Shown here: piece by piece, positions 47,515-62,702 of the stretch
How positions within the stretch are numbered: the first letter of the stretch is position 1
Layout of the letters: each line of letters starts with the position of its first letter
Source of the DNA: Morchella semilibera
Lineage: Eukaryota; Ascomycota; Pezizomycetes; Pezizales; Morchellaceae
DNA: 64,000 nucleotides
Reading direction: 5' to 3'
Assembly: GCA_009192285.1 (NCBI GenBank)
Contig: WBVU01000012.1
Span: 1,674,001 to 1,738,000 of the forward strand
The notes under the pieces: model-generated
Databases searched by the model: none
Seen by the model: only the letters and a program-made list of their open reading frames with translations
What the model was told of the DNA's origin: nothing
Program-made: the position numbers and the translations under genes

Positions 47515-50500
47515 AGGGGTGATTGATTTACGGACAGGACAGATATGTAGACAGATATTAGATGATAGATAGATGATAGTCCGTCCGATTGAGGGGTCGC
47601 GATAGAACTAGGGTAAAAACGGTGTGGTTCCAAATAAATATAAATACCTGCTTGGTTGAATGTGCGTGTGTGGTGCTATCTGCACCCTTTTGTCTCTTTT
47701 GTGATGAGGCACGTACTGGTGGTGTGTCTATCCTGGATGTCGACTCCGGACAGAAGAGAGGACTCGCTCGCTCTTGCTAGTCTCGCTAGTGTGTGCGTGG
47801 GTGTTGCTGAGTCTACCCACTAGCTTTAAAAAAGTATGGAAATGATGTGTATCCTGGTTGACTGCAGGTTACGGGCGCTAGGCGTCGTCACGATAGGGCG
47901 GTGTGAGGGAGTGGCATGCGCGGATTGAAATTCAATACCTGCCAAGAGCTGGGGGGTGGACTGCTGCCCTCCGAGCCCTGCTGAGCCTGAACCACCCTCG
48001 AAAACGTGCCTGATTAATTGATTGCCTATAACTCTTCCCCGAGCTGTATGGATGCCCCCCGGCGAGGTGATCGCTGGTACTCTCTCCCAGGAAACCAGCC
48101 GACGTCCGGAACAAGCACGAAAAGGAAATCAACGGTAAAAAGGGTGTGATGAGGAGGGGTGTGGTGGTGAGGGGCGTGATGTAGATGTAGGTGTGGTAGA
48201 GATCAGAACCGCAATCTGACAAGCAGTGTGTTTGTGGCGGCGAGCTGCTTCTGCGGGGCTGAATGGCTCAAGCTCTACTAAAAAAAAATAAAAAAAAATA
48301 AAAAAAAGAGGCTTGGGAAATCTCAAAAAAAAAAAAAAAAAAAAAAGGAAATAAAATAAAATAAATTCAAGGCAGGCGCTGGGAGAGAGGGAGGAAGCAC
48401 GGACGCTGGCCGTTTCTTTCCTGGTGGGTGGTGTGCGTGCGAAGAAGGAAGGATGGAGGGATCAGGTGTGAAACGAAACTGAGGGAAGGGGGGGGGGGGT
48501 GGTGGGCGGACCCGCGTATATAAAATCGCGAAGAAATTTGATATGATATGCACCTCTCTCTAGCTCAGTCCAGATGAAACTCAAAATCAAGGTTGGTCTC
48601 CCAGACAGATTCGATGTGCTGAGAGGCCACACCAATCAAATTGCCTCGTAGGGCGCGGAAAAATCGAGCTTTGAGTGAAATATTAACATCTCGTGTACAG
48701 AAATTGTAGCATAGATAGATTACGAAGCATCGCCTCCTTCTTCTCCTCCATGGCAGTATCTGTCCGGCATCTGCCAGGGGGAAAGAAGATGGGTTCACCG
48801 TACCTATACCTACCATAAACACTCATAATCCAGGGCAGCTGACGGACAAAGACTACCATTTACTCCTCTTACTAGTAAACTTAAAACAAAAAGCCGATAA
48901 GAACTCTCAATTTAACCCCCAATGAATCCACATCCTTTGTTGATATTAGAGCACTATTTCGTCTATTTGTCGCCAAATTTCACATGACATTTGCAACGGT
49001 AATTCAGTTGGGTAAAGAGTCGAGTCTGGTCATTCGGAGGTCTTCCATGACACATCCCTACCGGAACCAGCTTACTCCACATGCAGGCCCCTACTCCAAG
49101 ATCACCATTCCAGAACTGAAGGCGTCATGATATATGACAAAGGATATCTGTTTGGGTCGTGAGAGAGGGTTCAGGATAGAGTAAGTAGAAAGTTTTCGGG
49201 GGACCGGCCTTCTAAATGTGCTACTGCTACGCCCCTCCATCCAATAAATCTCAAACGCCCAACAATTTCGAGCTCGAAATGGTTGTTTCCAGAGCACACA
49301 TGAGGAAGTTCACGGAACTACCTCTCCAGTAAGTAATCATTCACAGGTGAGTGCACAAAAGGGAACGAAAGGGAAAGGGAAGGAAAAAAAAAAAAAAAAA
49401 AAGACGAGAACAGTCGCAGCTTATTTACGCGTAGGTTAGATCAACCGTAAACGGGTGTAACGGCATTTTCCCTGTTCAGTCGTTTCCGTCTGTCATCCTC
49501 GAGGCTCTCTCCTTCCTTCCCTGCACGACTCTGCATATGTGCTGCACTGATCTGACAGGCAGACCACCACCACTGAGGTCGAAAAGGAAAAAAAAATCGG
49601 GAAGAAAAAAGCAAAGGCGAGTCGTCCCAACAGACCGTTCGCCATACCGCCCTCTTGTGTCGTATTAGATTTATGACTCCTACCCCATCATCATCAATAA
49701 ACACCCACGCGTTAACGCACGATACTCTAAGTCCAGGCAAGGATATACCTAGGCCGGTAACTTTGCGAGTTCCCCAGATCCTCGCCGGGGCGTAGTATCG
49801 GTGTAGTGTGGACGCCGCTATCAACTCAGTTACAAAGAAGCTTGACGTAGAGCTCAATCTGGCCTCACGCGCGTAACGATTGTGCCGCGATAAACATGGG
49901 CAAGCAAACGACTCATCACAAGCCAGTCTGCTGTTATCTATGCTGTACATGGATCCAAGGAGAGGGGCTTTCCGGAGAAGGAGGAAGGGGCAGCTCAACT
50001 CAAGTCTGCGATTATGTTTCACCTGGAGTGGGAACCCTTGAAGTGGGGAAGGAAAAAACACAAACTTATGCACATTACAGAAACGACTTAAACCCGCAGA
50101 AGTGGTCTCGAATCGGTAGGGCTCCAGCTTTCTAAGGTTGTGGTTAAATGGAGCGGTGTGGAGGGCAACTAAGTCATCGCTCTCTCATACATGTAATTAT
50201 TACCCCGCCATGCTAAGATACCCCGCTAATCTGCTATAGTACTAGTCTTGCCGCACGCTCACGACGGAATCCTCCTGGGATTGCAATATTAATGATGACT
50301 TGAGATTTTTACATTAGACTGCTTCATCGCAGTCAGTCGGCACTTTTCGGTGGGTCGTCGGTACCGTTGTAATAATTCGTGTGAATGTCCGAGCCTAGTC
50401 ACTATCTTCGGGATTCAACTTGAATTAAAATGCTCATGCCTAAGATAAAAAACCGGAAAGCTGATCCCGCCATATGCGATGTGTAGTGTAATGTAGGTAC

Positions 50501-53182
50501 TTTGTGTAGGCACGAAGTTCTGGGCATAAGAGTGCTGTCTCTTTTCTTTTGGCTGACATGGAAGCTGTACTTGCAGATGCAGATTGTTTCGGATACCCAG
50601 CACCCCTCCAACTCCTAGTGATGATATAAGTGGTTGACTTACACACAAGATCCTTGAGACGATCATGAAGTAATGGGGGCCGATAGTCTCGTAACGTCAG
50701 GCCACCCCCCTCCAAAATAATAGGTACATCGCGTCATATGCATAGACAGGTACAAAAGTCAAGTACTAGTTATTCCAGATGACGATCTTTAATGTATCCG
50801 ACAGGTACAATACATACAGCAACACTTGAATCTGCATAGTTTCGATAATAGGAGGGACTATATAACTGGAGCACCTCACCCTGCTGTAACCTTCGCAGAG
50901 CCTGCGGAGTGGTGGTAGCCAGGGGGGCGGAATAGGTGAAACAAACGATGGTTCATCTGAAGTTCAGCTCAACCTCCGAGTGATAATAGATGACTCGGCC
51001 GAATCGCCTGCTGCCCATAACCTTCAATCGCCGTCCTAGGATCCTTCAACATGATCGTTGTCTCTTATGGTCAATCGAGATGTCCGCCCACTCAAACCGG
51101 TTGCGATAATAAGTTGTTAATTGAGAAAAAACAATAACTTGGGTATGGCAGCGCCCGTCCCCGATCGCCCACATAATGCGTAATCAACTCATCAGCCACG
51201 AGATGCCCGCTGTAAGTACACCCCGCTAAGAGATCAAATGTATGCAGGGGGACCAGCAGATGTTTCGAAAAAATTAGGGGAAAAAGTAATGAATGCTGGT
51301 AAGTAGAAATCTTGGGTCTCGGTCAATCTAGTATCATGGACGATATAGGTATACCACACTGATCTTATGATAGGCAATTAATCAACAGGGCTTTGAATCT
51401 ATCGTAGGATAGGGCTTTCTGAAAAATACAAAGAAGGCGACTCAGCGGTAAACTTGGCGGTAAGCTTGGTTGGCCTGTAGTAGCGGAGCCTTAGATCACT
51501 TCCGACTGATGTTGACTTTCCTGGGAATAATTAAATACATCTCTGATTTGTCAAAGAAGTAAGAATATGCTACCGATTGTAACGTTGTGAGAATCGTTGA
51601 TGTGGGTCAAGATCGGATGAATGATCATTGGACTCCTCTTTAAAGTCCGAAGTACGCTAGACATACACCAACTCGGTTTCTAATAGGTATCAGTATACTC
51701 TCATTGTCTAGCTTTCATCGCCGTGATGTTTCTATGGTTATGACAAGTACCGAACCACATCACCGGTCTTCTCGTTAGTCCCTTCTGTTAACATAGCATG
51801 TAGAATTCTTCGGAACCTATTAAAACGTGCTACCTGATGCAAGACATGACAGATTAAGCTAGAAATAATTTAAATTGGCCCAAACTGTCGTCATCGGAGT
51901 AATAAGAGAGGACACCATGATGGCGCACCACTGAAGATATTGCCGCTCCATTGTCTTCGTAGATCTGTACGAGCACGAAGTACAACGTGACGAGTGCATA
52001 GATTGCGAATGCTTGCTGCTGTACCATATGAATATGGACTGTGCATTGCATCACCTGAATGCACCCTGCAGTAAGCATGTGAGCATGTGTAGGTTGTGTG
52101 GTAACTATTCCGACTGTGCGTTTGCCCAGCAGCCAGTTAGGTGCACATGCAGTCGAATGGCTATGTAGTCTTGGACAACTGATTTAGGCCATGCACTCTA
52201 GATATTCACCAGTCTAAGTACTATTCCCTGAAGCGAATTGCATGCATGGCGATGCCGTTGATTTAAAATATTTGATTCTTATTTTCCTTGGCCATGGTAC
52301 TTTAATGGGAGCATCTCAGCACCACATATGGGCCATAAACTATATAGAAATTTGATCGTGTAACTCAGCGTATAAATACTGGTCTGGGCTGTCTCTCCTT
52401 GCGGGCTATGCTGTCTCGTCGTCAGTTTTTGCCGCTTCTGGCTGCCGTTAATTATGGGTACATTTACTTAATGTACCTACATACATGACATTACAGTAGT
52501 ACCCAGGATCGTACCTACATCAGAACTACGGCTCATCCTTGCCAAAGAAAAACCAGTTACAAATGGAAATGCTATGTATCTCTGCCTTACTAGCATTGAT
52601 GGCGTACGGATTGCAGTCACGTGATTCACATACATACAATGTACCCACCTCACCTGTTGATTTGTTTGTTACACAGCGTGTACCGTACATAAACTGATAC
52701 CGATATTTTTGGCTATGTTAGTATCTTAACATCAAGTCGACCTGATGTACTGTTATCAGCTGTCTACAGTTCTCAAAGGAAAGAAATCTCCGATTGGCAG
52801 TGAACGCCAGATTCGATTTCTATTTCGATGCAGCTCTGGACCTTACGTATCAAGATATTTTTAATGCCCGATATTCTCCGCCCTGACTTAGCACTACATT
52901 CTCATACTTATCCATCAGCTTATCAGTCTTGGGCAACTTAACCTGCACAATCTCTGCATAGGCCTGCAACATGGATCCCCTTCGGCTCGCGGGCGAACAG
53001 CCCCTCTCCAAAAGATGGTAACGCCTTCTGTTTCGCCAGGTAAATCCTGCTCATTCTTGCGGTAATAACACATAGATTAGCAACTGATATACGGATTGCT
53101 ATGTACGGTTAAAATAATTAGGAACAAACCGTTCTATTCACAACTAGCCTTCGGCATACCGGTGCTGCATAGGTTAATTGCA

Positions 53183-53223
53183 TAGCCTAGGGGTATGATA
53201 ACCACTTCCCCGGCTTCGACCGC
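53183..53223 (+). mobile_element. tRNA-like relic with A box
   Basis: TAGCCTAGGGG at 53183 matches the A-box consensus exactly. A weak B-box-like GCTTCGACCGC follows after only 30 nt, so the anticodon region would be deleted. It shares the CCTAG-GGTA segment with the element at 38.1 kb. Low-confidence relic. Confidence 0.25.
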
Positions 53224-56200
53224 TAATTGATGCATTAGTGGTGATAATCCATTGGCTAACCTATCGGTGCCGGATGTTTTATGTGAATATCAAGTCACTC
53301 TTGCATTTCCGTTCTTGTGAGGGCTTCCGGTGGATTATTTGCTCAACTACCCCGTAGCATCAATTATTAGCATCATGCAAGGATAGCCATTTTCTCCGGA
53401 CTGCGCGGGACGGTTCCTCTCACAAAGCTTAGTCTCAGGTGTGCAGGAATTAATTTGTACTGACGGAACTGATGAGCTTGGCTCATGAATAAAGATTAGT
53501 CAAGAGCTGGCTTGCCTAATATTCCAGCCCTTCATAAACACGTGAAATAAATACTACACAAAAATCAAGATAGAGCTTAGAGTCTCAGCTTTGATCGCGT
53601 ATCTTGCAGGTGAGATAACATGCAGGCCAGTGAATGGGGAAGAATATACGGGGATAAATATAAAGAGGGGGAGGAGGGGCAAGGTGATGAACAACATAAA
53701 AAATATATTGAGTGAATTTCTGTACCTGCTCTGCTGCGGCATAGAAGTATACACAAGTGATAAATAATTGTACGTAACTCTATATTGAATGCTGAGAGTC
53801 GATCTAGTTGATATGAACTTTGGGTAGCAACAGCACAGTTAGAATTCATATAAACCCTGGAAATCCTTGAAAACTAACCCTTCCCGGTAGCACGGTCCTC
53901 ACTAAGATCTAAACCTTGAGATACCGCTAGGTTTTGGTCTTATTTGGCGGCGCCCAGCATGGTACACTCTGCAGATATCACTTTTACCCCGCGGCCCCGC
54001 TTAATATGTGAGAATCAGTTAACGTTTTAGACTCGCCGAGGTTTTTCAAAATGATAGGTCTACGACCCATCAAGGACTGTGGATTTGTTGAATCATCGGT
54101 TTAATCTCCATCTCTTATTTTTTGTTGCCGTACTAGTTAGCCGCCGCCAATTTACCATGCGAGGCGTAGGTCTTCCCGGCCAGCCCTCAACAAAAGCTCG
54201 GATGACTACCGAGATCTAGATATACTAGCAACTCTGGACCTGATTGACGGAACACTTGTTTGATATCTCCGGAGATATTTGAAATCATCGGCATTCACCT
54301 GTAGTCTGAGCAGACACCCCGATTTTATTAGGCTGAAATCACAGATACATTGCCGTGTTGTCAACTATGAGTCGAACTGAGGAAGCTTGCTAGCGGACAT
54401 GTGAAGAGATAAATTTCTTGCTCGCCGCTGCCAAGATAATAGGTGGAGTGGATCATTTCCGATTATGTGGGTGATTAACAAAAGTGAATCATCTTTAGGC
54501 TCTAAGCTTTGCCTGATGAGGTGGACTATGCCGATAGGATTACTTAAAGAATCACTCTCAAGAGATTTCAACACATTACATCTACGTATTTATGGCGCGT
54601 AAGTATCAAAGCGGACGGTTCATGATTGATTAATGGGCATCGATAACGATTGGCTATTGTTAGAGACATAAGATATCACATTTCGTCTTATGAAGATTTT
54701 CAACCTCCTCAACTGGTTTTTTGATCGCCTAGAGCGTGTCTCGTTATCTCATGGACTCCAATATTTAAGCAATCAACTGTATCACTTTATTTCAGCCTTG
54801 GAATATCACACGAAAGGAGACCATCATAGTATCATGTGGCTTTCCGTCAAACCGAATGCCGGCGAGGTAATCTACCTAGGGTATATGTCGGCGGTAACTA
54901 AGAAACTAGTATTCTCATAAGTATATCAGAGCAATACCAGCCAGTCATTGCAATTGGTATTTTATTAGCCATCCGAAATACCTACTTTCTGTGGTCATCA
55001 AAATCACACTTGAGGACCACGATGTTCGCCTCGTGAAATAGATCATGGGGCGATAGGATCATAGGTGAAAAATTTAAAATGAGGTGAAACTCGTCACATG
55101 AGAGACTGACAAAAGTAATCTTGCCACTGAGCCCCCGGGGGGGGGGGGTTATTGGTGATGATTCTATCTGAGAATTTTATTAATTGCCGTAAAAAGGAGG
55201 CAGGGCATTCTTTTATTATTCGTGAATTTTTTCACGCGAAATATACTCCTATACCTTTAGGATATTAAAGAAGCCTTGGTGAGCAATAGTTGTGCCTACA
55301 AAATGTAGGTCACTAGTTGCGTAGAAGGTTTTGGGGTACATTAAATTTGATTGAGATAAAAGATCAATATTGCAGTAACGTAGCCATATCTTGTTTGAGT
55401 CCAATATAACATACTGGCGGTAATCCGGGCTGCTGTAGATCCTAGAAATTTGAAACACTAAGAGCGGGGCGTATGCCAGCTGTTTTGGACACATAAACGT
55501 CAAATCAGAAATGCGAGGTCTCTTTCATGAAATTTCATATTCAACAGTCCGTAATTAATGAGCTTGCGGTGTTGTGCATGTGTTCCTAAATATCATATCC
55601 TGATAGAGGTATCTACAGATTTTTTACTGCTATCACTTGCGTAACAAATAGACATTAGGTTTAAAACTAAGACAGGCAATCATATGGCATTTCCTCTTGT
55701 AGTGCAGTCGCTCATCGTGGTAGCTAAGTTAATCAGGTTGGGTGGGTCACCAGGCATCACTCGAATAAGGGCACGCAGCCTCTTGCTATGGGTACCGACC
55801 AATTCAATCAATTACCTCATGCCAGCAGTTGGTAAAGCCGGCGGTAGAGAGTTAGATAGTCTAATTAAAAGCCATTCATAGGAACTTGGGCTTAATGGAT
55901 GATCTGGTTTCTTAGCACCATAGTCCACTATCGGTAGCCATACTATATATGTTAGACTTAGATGGGTGGCCTGAGATCAAGATGGGAGGGTCTCTGCCGC
56001 AGTTTCAACCTCCAGGGCTCGAGCTAGGAATTCATGGTCAAGGAACCCCTCCCCCAAGCTGCGACGGGGAGCTTAGCTTACTAAAGAAATCCCCTAATTA
56101 ATAGGGCTAAGAAAGGTGTATTGGGGCGAAACTATAAGCTTATCTCTTATATAAACGCCGAAGTCTGATTACAATGATTTCTGTAGAGGGTAAACATCCA

Positions 56201-56930
56201 CTAGAAGTTTCTTGATCGAAGGACTCATTTGAAACTTGGAAATACACTATCGCAGTTCTTTGTCTTCCGTACGAATTTCCTCAGTAGAAACCCTCGTTTC
56301 GAATATCTCAATGGTATGTCGTAATGATCTTGGCAAGGTAGGGAGATATTTGTACTTGTATGGTTATAAAAGAGGTATGACCAAAGGGAAGTGCCATAAG
56401 CTCAAGCGCTAGAGATGTTGTTATTACTTAGGGTTTAAATGAGTTTTGGGGCTCGGGAGTGGTTGGGGTTCTGTTGAACAGGTACTGGAAGATCGAAGGT
56501 TACGTCTTCATCTCCTAAAGCACATATCAAGTAGAAATCTTTGTTCAGCCCAGCCCATCGGCTACACTCTGCGCGTTAATAGGTTTTCTACATGTGCACA
56601 TGTTTGTCGGTAAGGGTGGTAGAGAATACTTAGAGTAGAGTAGCATTTTAGAGAAAGACGTGGGATTTCTTATACCCTTAGTCTGTCATTAATATGACCC
56701 TATGACAAAGGAATTGTATGGAAGATCTATTATTTGATAAGGGGATATTAGTCAAGACAGTGTAGGAGCATAACCCTAGCCCTATAGTAAGTACTGCATC
56801 ATACATAAGAAATGACTAATGCATGCATGTAGTGCTGCTTCCTTGGCTTTGCGCGGAGCCCTTGGGTTGAACACCTTGCCGAACAAACAGAACTTCATGT
56901 CCAGATCGAGCCACGAGTGAATAAGAACAT

Positions 56931-56988
56931 TAGCTCAATTGGTTAGGAGCATGTACATAGAGTTCTCGAACATCGTGCATTCAGGATT
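56931..56988 (+). mobile_element. tRNA-derived relic with intact D-arm
   Basis: TAGCTCAATTGGTTAGGAGC contains an A box and a perfect D-arm (GCTC/GAGC). A degraded B-box-like CATTCAGGATT follows. No acceptor stem pairs. It is best read as a tRNA pseudogene or SINE head. Confidence 0.4.
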
Positions 56989-57388
56989 GAAAAGTTTACT
57001 TCCTAACATGACACGAACTGGAGCTGTGCTCTTCAGATACTAGGGCTAGAGTACTCTAGGTACACTTGTGTGAAGTTGAAAACGGTATCTACCCAGCCTG
57101 TTATTATCTTCAATTATGGCAGGAACAACCTAAGAGCGCCCTGTGCTCTGCGTGAAGCCCTGACCTCCCAGATGCTCCGCTGGGCAACCTTTCCTGATTG
57201 GCCATAGCTTGTTGTGTTGGCAGCGTGGGTCTGGCTTTAGAATAAACCCCCTTTCCTTCTTTTCTTCCTTCCTTCCTTCCCTTCCTCCCTTCCTCAACTC
57301 CTTCTTCATCCAACATTTCATCAATTATTCATTTTTGTTTCGCGGTCGTTCTTCCGGCACTTTTTCATCCCTCAATTTCTGCATAATT

Positions 57389-59251
<1,863 letters not shown>

Positions 59252-59916
59252 GTGGGTCGCTGGTGTGGCTAAAGCATCAGGAGGGAAAGAAGACTAGGTG
59301 ATAATGGCAAAGGTGCTGTGTCAGCTGGTGTCTTTTCTTCTCTTTATTTCCTTTCTTATTCAGCATTTTGATGTGGTGCCGGTGCGTGCCCTGTTAGAAG
59401 TATTTATTTAACTTATGCCCCTAAAGCTTTAACTTTGAAGAGCAATCGCTTTAACTTTCCTTTTAACTGCTGGTATCTTCAACGATTATTTGAGACAGAC
59501 TATATATTTAATCGCTCGATGATGAAAGCTTCCCCATATATTATGAAGCTATAATGTATGTTTGAATAGAAACGTAGAAAGACTCCGTGGACCACTCGCG
59601 CGAACTATGGGTGGCTGCGGCCGATGGCATGCTATGTTGTGATTTTATGTAAAGGAGACAGCTGTGCAACAAATACATGTCTGCCACGGACAGTCCCTGC
59701 ATGATATGTAAAGAAAAGTTTTCGGGTGTTGCAGCCAAGCCCCCACCTTGACTAGGTCGGAAACGGCCGCGGGGGAGGGGAAATGTGCAGCAGCGGCCGT
59801 CTTCCTGGAAATTTCTTTCACCCCTCCTCCCTCTCCACATTTCATCATCTCGTCACACCATCTGCTCGTCTCCTATAATCCAATTCCCTTGCCCAAACTA
59901 AATTAGTATAATCGCA
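59252..59916. other. spacer, beta-tubulin to argininosuccinate synthase
   Basis: The first half is the tubulin 3' end (T-rich, with CTTTATTTCC near 59341). The second half is the argininosuccinate synthase promoter, ending in a pyrimidine-rich tract at 59800-59890. No gene seen. Confidence 0.5.
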
Positions 59917-61508
59917 ATGTCTAAGGGAAAGGTAAGATAATTTGCGTTTTAGATCTTATCTCCAATTGAGCGAATCTTGATTAACGATGTGCGAACGGAT
60001 AGGTCTGCCTTGCTTACTCGTGAGTCACATCCTCCTTATAATTGGGACAGAATGATACTTACCACGATTGTAGTGGGGGTTTGGATACTTCCTGTATCCT
60101 TGGTACGCCTATTCGCCGTTAAGATTTATTGAGATTTGATACTGATTTATACTGTTTACAGCTTGGTTGTTGGAGGAGGGATATGAAGTCGTCTGCTTCA
60201 GTAAGTTTATTCATGTCGTCCTTTCCGCCGATTGACACAACCGCTTATAAGCCAAAGTGGCCGATGTTGGTCAAGAGGAAGACTTTGAGGCTGCTAAAGA
60301 GAAGGCCTTGAAGGTTGGTGCCTCAAAGGTCTACATTGAGGATATCCGCAAGGAGTTTGTTGAAGAGTTCTGCTTCCCCGCCATTCAGTGCAATGCTATC
60401 TACGAGAATGTTTACCTCCTTGGTGGGTCATACCTATAAATGTATCAGGTTTGCAGTCTAACATTAACCTAGGTACATCTCTCGCTCGCCCTGTTATTGC
60501 TCGCGCCCAGATCTCTGTCGCCGAAAAGGAGGGCTGTGGCTTTGTTTCTCACGGTTGCACCGGAAAGGGCAACGACCAAGTCCGTTTTGAGCTTGCATTC
60601 TACGCTCTCAAGCCCGATATTAAGGTCATCGCACCATGGCGCCTTCCTGTCTTCTACGAACGTTTCGCTGGACGCAACGATCTCCTTGAGTATGCGGCCA
60701 AGTGTGGCATTCCTGTCTCGCAAACCAAGGCCAAGCCATGGTCCATGGACGAGAATCTTGCCCACTGCTCCTTCGAGGCTGGCATTCTCGAGGACCCTAA
60801 CATGACCCCACTGAAAGACATGTGGAAGCTCACCATTGACCCTCTCGACGCCCCCGAGAAGCCCGAGGACTTCACCCTTCATTTCGAGAAGGGTCTCCCC
60901 GTCAAGCTTGTTACCGACTCAAAGACCTATACCGAGCCTTTGGAGCTCTTCCTCGCCGCAAATGCCATTGCGAGGGCCCACGGTGTTGGTCGTATCGATA
61001 TCGTTGAGAACAGATTTATCGGATTGAAGTCTCGTGGATGCTATGAAACACCCGGTCTGACCATCTTGAGGTCCGCACACATTGACCTTGAGGGACTCGT
61101 CCTCGACCGTGAGGTCCGCGCCTTGAGGGATCAGTTCGTTACCTACAACTACTCTAAACTCCTTTACAACGGTCTCTACTTCTCCCCCGAGCGTGAGTTC
61201 TTGGAGGGCTCAATTGCTGCGTCCCAGAAGACCGTCAACGGAACTGTCAGGTGCAGGGTCTACAAGGGATCTTTCATTGTCCTTGGAAGGAGCTCCGAAA
61301 CCGAGAAGCTTTATGACATGTCCGAGAGCTCCATGGACGAGATTGGTGAATTTTCGCCTTCCGACTCTGCTGGTTTCATTGCCGTGCAGGCTATTAGGCT
61401 CAAGAAGTATGTCTTTCCTGCCTAGAATGCATCAGTTTGAGCCAGTGTGGGACTAATTTAGTGAACAGGTACGGAAAGAAGAAGATTGAAATTGGCGAGA
61501 AGTTGTAG
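59917..61508 (+). CDS. ARG1: argininosuccinate synthase
   Basis: This enzyme joins citrulline and aspartate with ATP to give argininosuccinate, the penultimate step of arginine synthesis in the cytosol. Exons 59917-59931, 60003-60019, 60074-60102, 60162-60200, 60258-60422, 60473-61406 and 61469-61508 join in phase to 412 residues, the usual length. The N-terminal pyrophosphatase loop is YSGGLDTS (residues 10-17). Later signatures: [52 protein letters not shown], and [20 protein letters not shown]. Four very short exons cluster at the 5' end. A-rich AATAAAAAAATAAA follows the stop at about 61587 and may direct polyadenylation. Identification is certain. Confidence 0.98.
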
Positions 61509-62276
61509 ATTTTGTTTTTCGGTGCGCGCGGGTTTCCTTTACTATATAAAATTTGTTGAGGGCCTTGTCTGCTATGATTCCTTGAAATAAAAAAATAAAA
61601 AATTATTAGGATCACGTCGTTCATATTGCCTGGGGATTAGCTAATCACTACGAGTGATGTTTTGTGTCCTGCTCTGCCCGAATGGGATGACCAGAAATGG
61701 CGTCATAGGGGGTGTAAATCAGGGGCAGAGGTTGCTAAGGCACGGAGGTAATTACATATAACCCAAAGTTACATCATTAAGGGTCCAATGAAAGCGTCAC
61801 ACATCAAATCGGTAAAAGACTCAAAACGTCCCTCAGAATGTGCGGACTCGAAACCTTATCTATACAGTAGCCTCATATCTTTGCTACGGTTTTTGATAAA
61901 GAACCTACGCAACACACGCCGATGATTCTTTAGGTGCGAATACTCTACAAAGTACAAAATGACACAGTTATCTATATGCACTGTTTTTCGTCGAACGAAC
62001 GGATGTTCCAACTCATCGTTCCAGGTGAATGCTAGCTACTGAATGAGAATTATTTTCTTTATCGTCAAGGATCATGACTTGCATACAAAAAGGATTTGTG
62101 GAGGCGCGTGCATGTGGATACAAAACCACAAGGCAAGACATAAAAAGAAAAAAGAAAAAAGAGGAAACAGAAACCGATATCAACCCCCCTCACTCACCAG
62201 GCCCATATTCGTCACCGTATCCCGTATCCCGTCGTAAACGTCATATCCCATCTAGTAGCAGCCGTTTGTCCCATTC
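61509..62276. other. convergent 3' region
   Basis: Argininosuccinate synthase and the Apq12-like gene converge here. The A-rich stretch at 61587 fits a polyadenylation region. An AAAAAGAAAAAAGAAAAAAG tract lies at about 62140. No gene seen. Confidence 0.5.
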
Positions 62277-62702
62277 TCAAAACTCATCATTATACCTCCT
62301 ACCCGTGCCCGAGGCCCAATCTCTCCCCGAAGACGAAGCGGCCCAGTCCTTTCCGCCCGCGCCTATAGCCTTCCCCACAAGCTCTGCCAGTCTCTCCAGA
62401 TCGCCCTTTGCGGCGCCGCCCCGCTGCCACAACCACATGGACGCCACCACAACGAACATGATGAACAGCAGCCTGATGGTCGTCACCAGGACGCCGTAGA
62501 TCCACCGCGAGGCCATACCGAGGATGCTGAGCGACAGGTAGATTATGAGGAGGAGCAGGGCGATGTTCATGAGGTCGGGCTGCGAGTGCGCATATTCTCG
62601 CAGCGGGGAGAGGGTATCGTAGAGATTTGTGGTAAAGGATGAGGCGTAGGAGGTGGCCGAGTGCGCAAAGGTGTAGATTTGGAAGAAGAGATCGTCGGCC
62701 AT
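62277..62702 (-). CDS. Apq12-like nuclear envelope / nuclear pore biogenesis protein
   Basis: Apq12 is a small nuclear-envelope/ER membrane protein that, with Brr6 and Brl1, supports lipid homeostasis and nuclear pore assembly. The single-exon frame encodes 141 residues, a normal length. It starts MADDLFFQIYTFAHSATSYA, has membrane helix 1 at about 45-65 (IALLLLIIYLSLSILGMA), the connecting SRWIYG, and helix 2 at about 70-93 (VTTIRLLFIMFVVVASMWLW), then a hydrophilic tail. This is the layout of the fungal nuclear pore assembly and biogenesis family. Start chosen at the first ATG. Confidence 0.8.
   Translation of the reverse strand: MADDLFFQIYTFAHSATSYASSFTTNLYDTLSPLREYAHSQPDLMNIALLLLIIYLSLSILGMASRWIYGVLVTTIRLLFIMFVVVASMWLWQRGGAAKGDLERLAELVGKAIGAGGKDWAASSSGRDWASGTGRRYNDEF

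Larger units (their letters stand above)
46177..57388. other. gene-free stretch, about 11 kb
   Basis: 46.2-48.6 kb is simple-sequence-rich, with poly-T and poly-A tracts, GT repeats near 46740-46810 and GATG repeats near 46920-47065; it probably includes the RSC7-like promoter and leader. 48.6-57.4 kb looks like ordinary unselected DNA, with two tRNA-like relics (53.2 and 56.9 kb), a TCAC motif variant (55747) and one TACATGTA (50188). The 210-codon frame at 49441-50073 has no domain, no splice partners and a composition unlike the genes here. Nothing else was supported. Confidence 0.45.

Noticed and set aside
49441-50073. 210-codon open frame on the minus strand
   Set aside because: No domain, no homologous pattern, no splice partners; composition unlike the real genes. 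Likely chance.
59748-59756. General amino-acid control site upstream of argininosuccinate synthase
   Set aside because: TTGACTAGG matches the TGASTCA core only partly; too weak to claim.
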